From the NCBI GenBank assembly GCA_902775835.1, contig CACYNZ010000157.1:1-8538 (forward strand): 8,538 nucleotides of DNA, given 5' to 3'. Positions 1 through 5,798 of the stretch are shown one piece after another. The position numbers and the translations under genes are program-made. The notes below the pieces were generated by a model, which saw nothing but the letters and a program-made list of their open reading frames with translations, did not search any database and was not told where the DNA came from. Position 1 is the first letter of the stretch, and every line of letters starts with the position of its first letter. The DNA comes from an uncultured Eubacteriales bacterium (GTDB lineage Bacteria > Bacillota_A > Clostridia > Christensenellales > Aristaeellaceae).

Positions 1-510
1 AGTGGCAGGTGCACCTTCTGCCAGGTCTTCTGAACCTTCGGGATCGTCAGTGACCGTTTCACCTTCAGCCGGATCCTCTGAGCCCGCCTCGGGATCGTCA
101 GTGGTAACTTCACCTTCAGCAGGATCTTCTGAACCCTCTTCGGGATCGTCAGTGGTAACTTCACCTTCACCCGGGTCCTCTGAACCCTCTTCGGGATCGT
201 CAGTGGTAACTTCACCTTCCCCCGGGTCCTCTGAACCCTCTTCGGAATCGTCAGGGGTAACTTCACCTTCAGCCGGGTCCTCTGAACCCTCTTCGGGATC
301 ATCAGGGGTAGTTTCATCCTCAGCCGAGTCTTCTGAACCTGCCTCGGGATCATCAGGGGCAGTTTCATCCTCAGCCGGGTCTTCTGAATCTGCCTCGGAA
401 TCATCAGTGGTGGGTTCATCTTCAGCCTGATCCTCTGAACCCACCTCGGGATCATTGGACGCAGTTTCTCCCTCAGTCGGATCTTCCGAACTCTCTTCAG
501 GTTCATCAGA
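1..510 (-). repeat. Tandem 51-bp coding repeat, ten clear units (decayed units continue to about 714)
   Basis: Ten contiguous 51-bp units fill 1-510 in phase with the coding frame, each encoding 17 residues of the type xDDPEEGSEDPAEGEVT. Units at about 103-306 are almost identical at DNA level. Unit 460-510 (SDEPEESSEDPTEGETA) is already diverged. The same 17-residue period can be followed, weakly, through 511-561, 562-612, 613-663 and 664-714 (for example SDEPETGAEELNENESA). The unit at 1-51 has lost one codon of the DDPEEGSED core. The array probably continues beyond base 1. Confidence 0.9.
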
Positions 511-1104
511 TTCAGTCCCGACTTCAGTCTGTTCTTCCGAATCCACAGCAGGAGTGTCAGACGCAGATTCGTTTTCGTTCAGTTCCTCTGCGCCAGTTTC
601 AGGTTCATCAGACACGGTTTCTTCTTCGACCGAATTCTCCAAAGCCACTTCGGTTTCATCGGGCGCAGTTTCGCCTTCAGACGAATCTTCTTCACGGGTT
701 TCGGGCAGTTCTTTCGTATCCGTCTGTTCTCCGCTCTGGTTTTCTTCCTGGTTCTCTTCCTGATTTTCAGGCTGTCCTTCCGAATCCGACAGTTCTTCCT
801 TCTGGCCGCTTTCTCCGGCACCACCGGCAGGCATATCAGTACTTACAGAAGGCTGCGCCGCTTCGTTCACTGCAGATGCTTCATCCACTGTTTCCCCGCC
901 GTCAGCTTCGTTCGATTCCGGATTCTGCTCATCGCGGCCCGCCTCTGGACCGCTTACACCGGCAGTATCCCCTTCGGTATGCACTGCTTCCTCCGAAACA
1001 GCAGCTGTGACGTTGTTCTGTTCTCCATCAGCCAATCCCACAGGCATAGATCCGAGCATCATGGAAACCGCGAGCATCCAGGCAAGTACTTTCCTGCCAA
1101 ACAT
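1..1104 (-). CDS. Secreted, highly acidic tandem-repeat protein (N-terminal part, runs off left edge)
   Basis: The reading frame is open for 368 codons from an ATG at 1104-1102 to base 1, with no stop, so the C-terminus lies outside the window. An AAAGGGG ribosome binding site sits 9 nt before the ATG. Residues 1-25 form a signal peptide: FGRK n-region, a hydrophobic core over about residues 6-24, and likely cleavage after A25 (VGLA|DGEQ). The mature part has almost no hydrophobic or basic residues and is dominated by E, D, S, T, P and G. From about residue 131 it falls into 17-residue units, most regular over the last ten. Consensus is close to TDDPEEGSEDPAEGEVT. No catalytic domain is visible. 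Such sequence suits a disordered, negatively charged stalk or spacer of an exported or wall-attached protein, but any anchor or adhesin domain would be downstream. Serine-rich frames on the opposite strand are shadows of the repeat. Coding assignment is confident; function is unknown. Confidence 0.85.
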   Translation of the reverse strand, partial: MFGRKVLAWMLAVSMMLGSMPVGLADGEQNNVTAAVSEEAVHTEGDTAGVSGPEAGRDEQNPESNEADGGETVDEASAVNEAAQPSVSTDMPAGGAGESGQKEELSDSEGQPENQEENQEENQSGEQTDTKELPETREEDSSEGETAPDETEVALENSVEEETVSDEPETGAEELNENESASDTPAVDSEEQTEVGTESDEPEESSEDPTEGETASNDPEVGSEDQAEDEPTTDDSEADSEDPAEDETAPDDPEAGSEDSAEDETTPDDPEEGSEDPAEGEVTPDDSEEGSEDPGEGEVTTDDPEEGSEDPGEGEVTTDDPEEGSEDPAEGEVTTDDPEAGSEDPAEGETVTDDPEGSEDLAEGAPAT

Positions 1105-1522
1105 CGTCCAGGACCCCTTTCACGTTTCTACTGGATTCATCCGTTGACATACACATCCTTCAGGGATGCGCATATGATATTGCTTGTCAAAAAACACTCA
1201 GAAATCTTTCAGTTCACCACGGTAAAGGCAGTTTCAACAATTCATATACATACCTGTAATATGCTGAACCCGGGTTCCACGCTCCGGCTTCATCAGCATC
1301 TTATCGTATCAGTACCTGCCTTGTGAAACGCCTCATGCGAAACCGTGATCTGAGACATCTGATTCCTCATTCCCGTTCAGAAGACCATTCCCTCATCGAT
1401 GCACAGCCGAAAATGTCAAACAGTTTTTTCCCGGTTGAACCGCAAAATCTGCAGACATGCACCGAAGGATTCCATCTGAACCCATCTATTCCTAACCCCC
1501 ATATAAAATTTCATTGAATACT

Positions 1523-1551
1523 AGTCTAGCACATCCGCATTTGGTTTTCCA
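1523..1551 (-). promoter_or_regulatory. Weak candidate promoter for the acidic repeat protein
   Basis: On the minus strand, TGGAAA (1551-1546) is followed by 17 bp and TAGACT (1528-1523). A TGC just before the -10 box gives an extended -10. Each hexamer matches the sigma-A consensus at 4 of 6 positions. If used, transcription would start near 1516 and leave a leader of about 410 nt before the ATG at 1104. Closer to the gene a good TTGACA (1190-1185) exists, but it has no -10 box at usable spacing. Confidence 0.25.
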
Positions 1552-1707
1552 CGCATCCGAACACATAAAGTTTGTGTACAGGTTGATTTTTGCGCATACA
1601 TGTTCAAAATTCTCGCCATATGATTGCGCCATTAAACAAAACAGCTGATTTGCACATGTTTTTCAGTCTGCTGTCCCAAAGCACGTGTACACATCCGTGA
1701 AAAACAG

Positions 1708-1748
1708 ATCACCTGAGAAGCCAATGATTTCATTGCTTCTCAGGTGAT
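1708..1748 (-). terminator. Near-perfect long hairpin, possible second terminator
   Basis: ATCACCTGAGAAGC at 1708-1721 is exactly complementary to GCTTCTCAGGTGAT at 1735-1748. An inner AATGA/TCATT pairing, beside one bulged C, lengthens the stem. On the minus strand the stem is followed after CTG by TTTTT (1705-1701), as expected for termination of leftward transcription. On the plus strand only three T follow. It lies about 150 bp beyond the gamma-glutamyltransferase gene, which already has its own terminator, so it may be a backup terminator or the end of a small unannotated transcript. Confidence 0.45.
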
Positions 1749-1872
1749 TTCCAGCTGATCATGTAATAAACCCAGATATATCATGCACAGATCCATCCGG
1801 AAACAGTGCAGTCATGCATCTTCCCGGAATACCTGCCGCATACCCACAAGTCGGAGACGAAAAATCCCATGC

Positions 1873-1895
1873 AAAAAGCCCTGCCGAAGCAGGGC
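1873..1895 (-). terminator. Rho-independent terminator of the gamma-glutamyltransferase gene
   Basis: On the minus strand GCCCTGC, loop TTCG, GCAGGGC is followed directly by TTTTTGC. The 7-bp GC-rich stem, stable UUCG-type tetraloop and T5 tract form a textbook intrinsic terminator. It begins 6 bp beyond the stop codon at 1902. Confidence 0.92.
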
Positions 1896-1901
1896 AAAGA
1901 T

Positions 1902-3533
1902 TCAGAAGCAGGCAATATTGCTGTCCGTACGCGATTCCGTTCCGCCCACAAGAGTTCCGTTGTCCAGACGCACGATCATCTGTCCGCGACCAAATCCCGG
2001 AGTTCCCAGGTCCATATACACATCATGTCCGCGGCGCTGCAGCGCTTCCGCGAGATGTGCATCATACCGAGTCTCCACCGCAATGCGATGGTCCCGCATC
2101 CACTGCCAGCGCGGCGCATCAAGTGCCTGCTGGGGATCCAGATGGAAGTCCACGTAATTCATGACCACCTGGAGATGGCCCTGGGGCTGCATGTATCCGC
2201 CCATGACGCCGAAAGGACCTACCGGTGAACCGTCAGCGTTCAGCAGGAATCCCGGAATGATCGTATGGTATGTCCGCTTGCCGCCCTCCAGGCGGTTGGC
2301 GTCTTCAGGATTCAGTGAGAAATCGCTACCGCGGTTCTGGAGGGAAATACCGGTTCCGTCCACGACAATGCCGGACCCAAAGCCCATATAGTTGGACTGG
2401 ATATAGGAAACCATGTTGCCTTCGCCGTCCGCGCAGCACATGTATACAGTTCCGCTCTTGGGCGGCACAGCATGCGTATACTGTCCGGCTCTCGGTCCGA
2501 TCTCCCGGGCACGCATGGCGCCGAATTCCGGCAGAAGAAGATCATGATAATCGATCTCCATCTTTTCCGGATCCGTGACATAGTGGAAAGCATCCGCAAA
2601 GGCGATCTTGATCGCCTCAAGCTGACGGTGCACAGTCTCCACGCTTTCCTTCCCGGAAAACTCAAAATTCTTCAGAATATTCAGGGCCATGAGCGCCACA
2701 ATGCCCTGACCGTTTGGCGGAATCTCGCACACCTGATAGTCACGGTAGCCCACGCGGATGGGTTCCACCCATTTCGCTTCATAAGCTGCAAGGTCTTCAT
2801 AGCGGAGATACCCGCCGAATTTCCGGCTTTCCGCGTCAATCTTCCGTGCGAGCTCACCGGAATAGAAGGCATCCGCATTCGTCTCGCCGATGGCTTCCAG
2901 GGTATTGGCATGATCCGGCAGCCGGATCATATCCCCGGCTTCATAGGCACGGCCTTCCGGCGCAAACGTCCTGAACCACGCTTCAAACTCTGGACCCTGC
3001 AGGGTTTTGGAATAGCGCTGGAATGCGCGCTGCCACATGAGTGCCAGGTTCGGCGAGCAGGGATAGCCCTCCCGGGCATAGCGCACGGCCGGCGCCAGAT
3101 CCTCAGAAAGAGAGAGGCGTCCAAACCGGTTACGGATTTCCGCCCAGGCTTTTGGAGCGCCGGACACGGTCACCGGCGTCCAGCCGAACACCGGCATTTT
3201 TCCATTCACCGCTTTCCCGTCCGCCAGCACCTTTTCAATGGAAATGCCTTTCGGGGCAGGTCCGCTGGAATTGAGTCCGTACAGCTTCTGATCCTTTGCA
3301 GACCAGATGAGGGCAAAGGCATCCGAACCGATGCCGTTCGCCGTGGGCTCCACCACGGTAAGCGCCGCCGCAGCAGCCACAGCGGCATCCATGGCGTTTC
3401 CGCCCCGGCGGAGCACTTCAAGACCCGCGGTTGCGGCCTGGGGACTGGACGCATTCACCATGCCGCCCCGGGCATAGATCGGAAAGCGCTGAGAGGGATA
3501 TCTCTGGGCCAGAGGATCAAAGGTCGTACGCAC
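1902..3533 (-). CDS. ggt: Gamma-glutamyltransferase family protein (cytoplasmic, YwrD-like)
   Basis: The 543-residue protein has the full gamma-glutamyltranspeptidase (peptidase family T3) layout. The N-terminal motif GGNAMDAAVAAAAAL lies at about residues 44-58, followed by VEPTANGIGSDAF at 61-73. The second half opens with SGTVYMCCAD, where T362 is the expected nucleophile exposed by autoprocessing. Next come GNMVSYIQSNYMGFGSG (372-388) and the TGISLQNRGSDFSL segment. The family cleaves gamma-glutamyl bonds, as in glutathione, by hydrolysis or transfer. There is no signal peptide, unlike secreted Ggt enzymes, so a cytosolic role acting on imported or internal gamma-glutamyl compounds is inferred. 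GSDAF in place of the usual GGGGF fits the YwrD-like branch. The start is GTG (3533-3531), with AGGAGG 11 nt upstream, lying in the 18-bp gap after the ATPase remnant. It is terminated at 1873-1895. The gene itself looks intact, but the operon upstream is damaged, so its expression is uncertain. Confidence 0.93.
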   Translation of the reverse strand: MRTTFDPLAQRYPSQRFPIYARGGMVNASSPQAATAGLEVLRRGGNAMDAAVAAAAALTVVEPTANGIGSDAFALIWSAKDQKLYGLNSSGPAPKGISIEKVLADGKAVNGKMPVFGWTPVTVSGAPKAWAEIRNRFGRLSLSEDLAPAVRYAREGYPCSPNLALMWQRAFQRYSKTLQGPEFEAWFRTFAPEGRAYEAGDMIRLPDHANTLEAIGETNADAFYSGELARKIDAESRKFGGYLRYEDLAAYEAKWVEPIRVGYRDYQVCEIPPNGQGIVALMALNILKNFEFSGKESVETVHRQLEAIKIAFADAFHYVTDPEKMEIDYHDLLLPEFGAMRAREIGPRAGQYTHAVPPKSGTVYMCCADGEGNMVSYIQSNYMGFGSGIVVDGTGISLQNRGSDFSLNPEDANRLEGGKRTYHTIIPGFLLNADGSPVGPFGVMGGYMQPQGHLQVVMNYVDFHLDPQQALDAPRWQWMRDHRIAVETRYDAHLAEALQRRGHDVYMDLGTPGFGRGQMIVRLDNGTLVGGTESRTDSNIACF

Positions 3534-3551
3534 AGCTTATCTTGCCTCCTG

Positions 3552-4971
3552 TTATTCGTAAAGATGACAGGCAACCACGTGCCCGGAAGAAACTTCCCGG
3601 GGAACGGGCTTTTTCTCCCTGCAGATTTCCATGCAGTTAGCGCAGCGTGTATGGAAAGGGCAGCCTTTCGGTGGATGCATGGCGCTGGGCACATCGCCGT
3701 CCAGCACCAGTTCTGTGGAATGTTCCCCCACCCGGAGTCTGGGCACCACGGCCAGAAGAGAGCGGGTATAGGGATGCAGCGGTTCATGGAACAGATCACT
3801 GCTGTCCGCCACTTCGCAGACATTGCCCAGATACATGACCACGATCCTGTCGCAGAAATGCCGGACCACGCCCAGATCATGCGTGATAAAGAAATAGGTC
3901 AGGTTCTTTCCAGCACTCAGTTCGTTCAGCAGCTGCAGGATCTGCGCCTGCACCGACACATCCAGGGCGGATACGCATTCGTCCAGCACCACAAACTTGG
4001 GGTTCAGTGCAATGGCGCGGGCAATGCCCACTCTCTGCTTCTGGCCACCGGACAGGGTATGCGGATAGACATAGTAATGCTCCCGCTTGAGCCCGACTTC
4101 CTCCAGAAGCTTCATGACCCGCTCCTTGCGTACATCCGCCGAGAGATCCGAGTTGATCACGAACACTTCCTCAATGGACTTCCCGACAGTCTGGCGCGGG
4201 TCAAGACTGGCGGCAGGATCCTGGAAGATCATCTGCATGTCCCGGCGCAGCAGGCGCATTTCATTCCGGGTCATTTTCCCAAGATTGATCCCGGTCTCAT
4301 AGTTCCCGTCCAGCTTTTTCTGATATTCCGGGTCCAGCGTCTGCTCCGTGATCGGGAGAATATCCTTGCCGTGATAGTCATCCCATGCCTTCTGCCGGTA
4401 CTGTCTGGCAGCCTCGATATGCTCATCCGCTTCCCGGCGGGCCTGCTCAATCTTCTTTTCCAGCGCGGGATCCTTCCGGCCATTGAGCCGGATCTGTTCA
4501 TAGTCGCGCTCCAGCGCGCGCAGGACCTTGGTCGGGGCATTCGCCTTTTCCGTTTCCCCCGCGGAAAGCCGGAACAGCTCCTTGATCTTCGGAAGATCCT
4601 TGCAAAGAATCAGGGAGCCCACCGTTCTCGAGCCCTCCCGCAGATGCCGGGACGCATCCTTGCGCAGTTCAAGGGAGCGGAACTCCAGTGAACTGATTCG
4701 TTTTGAAAGCCGGATTTCCTTCTTGACCTCACGGTTGGTAGTGCCAAGTGCGGAAAGCGCAGACTTCTCCCTGCGGATCGCCTCCGCCTTTTTTGTCCAG
4801 TTCCAAGGATTTCTGGTAGAAACGGGGGGCCTTCGTCTGATACTCCATGAGCATGGAAATCTCATGCGCCAGGTATTTGGGACTGATTTCCTCAAGGGTC
4901 CGTCCAAAGTAGCTTGTTAAAGCAAGAAGCCTGTATATCTTACCGTGCTTAAGTTTTCTCCGCAACATCAT
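3552..4971 (-). pseudogene. Oligopeptide-type ABC transporter ATPase remnant (OppF/DppF-like), no Walker A, frameshifted
   Basis: The downstream frame (4907-3552, 451 codons) carries a clear peptide-importer ATPase. It has a Q-loop in MQMIFQDPAASLDPR (residues 224-238), signature LSGGQKQR (285-292), Walker B FVVLDECVSALD (305-316), H-loop ITHDLGVV (341-348) and the oligopeptide-family C-terminus with HPYTRSLL and four cysteines (GCPFHTRC, MEIC, VAC). No Walker A (GxxGxGKS/T) occurs upstream in any frame. About 170 residues before the Q-loop are a Lys/Glu/Arg-rich, probably helical insertion; related ATPases carry such an insertion after Walker A. The first 38 residues of this frame look non-coding. 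Sensible sequence instead continues in another frame from ATG 4971 (TLEEISPKYLAHEISMLMEY) and joins at an A6 run, 4794-4789. That upstream frame meets a stop at 4995-4993 and its ATG has no ribosome binding site. I infer loss of the 5' end plus a frameshift, so this is a non-functional remnant. A sequencing error could explain the frameshift but not the missing Walker A. Confidence 0.82.
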
Positions 4972-5015
4972 GTGTGTATTTTGCAGTATTTTTTATTATT
5001 AAACAAATATAACGA

Positions 5016-5124
5016 ATACTAATGCATATTTATATTCATTATCCGTCATTCTGCGCGTATTCCCAGCCCACCGCACTCCCTTGCCCTGTTCCCGCAAGCG
5101 TTTTTCCTGTATACTGATGCATAT
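5016..5124 (+). repeat. Pair of short direct repeats ATACT(A/G)ATGCATAT
   Basis: ATACTAATGCATAT at 5016-5029 and ATACTGATGCATAT at 5111-5124 differ at one of 14 positions and lie 95 bp apart. Both contain the palindrome ATGCAT. The right copy overlaps the -10 box of the gene at 5175. They lie in the AT-rich gap between the ATPase remnant and that gene and could be binding sites of one regulator. Chance similarity in AT-rich DNA is possible. Confidence 0.4.
5110..5115 (+). promoter_or_regulatory. Probable -10 box for the gene at 5175
   Basis: TATACT matches TATAAT at 5 of 6 positions and is preceded by TTTTTCCTG. It would place the transcript start near 5122, about 50 nt before the ATG. No good -35 box occurs at 16-18 bp. 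TTGCCC at 5081-5086 is 23 bp away, too far for normal use, so the promoter may need an activator. Confidence 0.45.
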
Positions 5125-5138
5125 CTGAGTGAGACACT

Positions 5139-5158
5139 TTTCCCGGTCTGACCGTACA
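5139..5158 (+). repeat. Left copy of split direct repeat flanking the 5175-5573 gene
   Basis: TTTCCCGGTC (5139-5148) and TGACCGTACA (5149-5158) are contiguous here, in the 5' leader just before the ribosome binding site. The junction also forms a perfect small palindrome, CGGTC-T-GACCG (5144-5154), which could be an operator. The same two 10-mers recur in the same order at 5556-5585. Confidence 0.65.
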
Positions 5159-5174
5159 GAGAGGAGCTTACCCC

Positions 5175-5573
5175 ATGGAATCAGGCACACTGGATAAACG
5201 TTCCTTTATTCTTGGCATGATCACCGCCTTTTCGGAATGCGTGGCCGGCGGCTGCAAGCGCCTGGCCCTTTCTCCGCCTCTGAGCGCACAGGACTATGCC
5301 ATGGTTTCCGCCGAAGCCGAAGACATTATCGAAAAGCATGGTCTGTGCCACTATCACGAGCGCAATCTCGACCGTCCTGAACCGCAGCGCTGGGAATGGA
5401 TCCTGATTGCCGGCAGGCAGGAGACCCTGGACGAATACCTGCGCCTCCGCGAACAGGGCTTCAGCCCCATGGACTCGCTGAAACCGTTTCACGAACTGCT
5501 CAGTTACAACCCGAAGGAAAGCATTCATACCGGCTATGACGCCTATCGGACCTTCTTTCCCGGTCTTGACTGA
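5175..5573 (+). CDS. Conserved-looking small protein of unknown function (132 aa)
   Basis: ATG at 5175 is preceded by AGAGGAG with 8-nt spacing, and a probable -10 box lies at 5110-5115. The 132-residue product is probably cytosolic and mainly helical: no signal peptide and no clear membrane segment. The N-terminus DKRSFILGMITAFSEC is followed by AGGCKRLALSPPLS (24-37), an acidic helix (AEAEDIIEKHG), a histidine/cysteine-rich stretch HGLCHYHER (55-63), then WEWILIAG and a helix with LDEYLRLREQG. C22, C27, H55, C58, H59 and H61 could bind metal, but this is speculative. It resembles small uncharacterised Firmicutes proteins starting in the same way; I cannot assign a function. It stands alone, divergent from the ATPase remnant and convergent with the aminopeptidase operon, with its own terminator. 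A long frame on the opposite strand is a shadow. Confidence 0.85.
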   Translation: MESGTLDKRSFILGMITAFSECVAGGCKRLALSPPLSAQDYAMVSAEAEDIIEKHGLCHYHERNLDRPEPQRWEWILIAGRQETLDEYLRLREQGFSPMDSLKPFHELLSYNPKESIHTGYDAYRTFFPGLD

Positions 5574-5585
5574 TATGACCGTACA
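5556..5585 (+). repeat. Right copy of split direct repeat flanking the 5175-5573 gene
   Basis: TTTCCCGGTC (5556-5565) and TGACCGTACA (5576-5585) repeat the upstream pair but are separated by 10 bp (TTGACTGATA), which contains the stop codon. The first half encodes part of the C-terminal FFPGLD; the second half follows the stop. CGGTC and GACCG again face each other, here as a hairpin with an 11-nt loop. Confidence 0.65.
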
Positions 5586-5622
5586 AGCTTCCACGGAGAA
5601 ACAGATTCCATCTTCACGGTAT

Positions 5623-5664
5623 GAAGACAGCCGTCGCATCCCCCGAGATGTGCCGGCTGTTTTC
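5623..5664 (+). terminator. Terminator of the 132-aa protein gene
   Basis: GAAGACAGCCG (5623-5633) pairs with CGGCTGTTTTC (5654-5664), with one G-U pair and a partly paired interior (GCATC/GATG). The 3' arm merges into a TTTTC tract. It lies about 50 bp after the stop at 5573, in the right orientation for that gene. Confidence 0.7.
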
Positions 5665-5702
5665 ATTCGGACATCACTTTCTTCAGCTGCCCGCCTCTGT
5701 AC

Positions 5703-5740
5703 AAAAAAACGGGGGAACCCGCGTAACCGGATTCCCCCGT
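5703..5740 (-). terminator. Terminator of the idi-unknown-aminopeptidase operon
   Basis: On the minus strand ACGGGGGAA (5740-5732) pairs with TTCCCCCGT (5717-5709), with CCG/CGG inside, and is followed by seven T (5709-5703). This is a strong intrinsic terminator about 60 bp beyond the aminopeptidase stop codon at 5799. Confidence 0.92.
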
Positions 5741-5798
5741 CTCACCATGTACAAAGTCTCTCAGTTTCCCTGTAGCACCGGGAAAAAGCGCTTCCGCC

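Larger units (their letters stand above)
1105..1872. other. Long region without a convincing gene
   Basis: Both strands were read. Open frames here, such as plus-strand frames at about 979-1326 and 1323-1517, lack ribosome binding sites, have no recognisable domain and end arbitrarily, so I do not call them. The region is more AT-rich than the flanking genes, especially 1500-1700. It lies between the repeat-protein start and the terminator of the gamma-glutamyltransferase gene. It holds the presumed leader and promoter of the repeat-protein gene and a strong hairpin at 1708-1748, both listed separately. No riboswitch class was recognised. Confidence 0.6.

Noticed and set aside
2..763. Serine-rich open frames on the plus strand
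   Set aside because: They are the reverse-complement reading of the acidic repeat array (GAA/GAT/TCA codons read as TTC/ATC/TGA in other frames). They have no ribosome binding site, and the minus frame has a signal peptide and ribosome binding site.
1144..1190. TTGACA (1144-1149) and its inverted copy TGTCAA (1185-1190) as promoter elements
   Set aside because: Neither has a reasonable -10 hexamer at 16-18 bp; the pair may be only a chance inverted repeat.
2472..4691. 739-codon plus-strand open frame
   Set aside because: It lies antisense across the gamma-glutamyltransferase and ATPase remnant, has no recognisable domain and an arbitrary start, and is a by-product of the codon use of the real genes.
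4972..5060. AT-rich stretch as an insertion-sequence remnant at the ATPase breakpoint
   Set aside because: No transposase fragment or terminal inverted repeats were seen; AT-richness alone fits a promoter region.
4999..5190. 63-codon minus-strand frame as the missing ATPase N-terminus
   Set aside because: It contains no P-loop or ABC-like sequence, is separated from the ATPase by stops, and overlaps the promoter and leader of the gene at 5175.
5181..5666. 161-codon minus-strand open frame opposite the 132-aa gene
   Set aside because: It has no ribosome binding site and crosses the terminator at 5623-5664. The plus frame has a proper ribosome binding site, a -10 box and a terminator.
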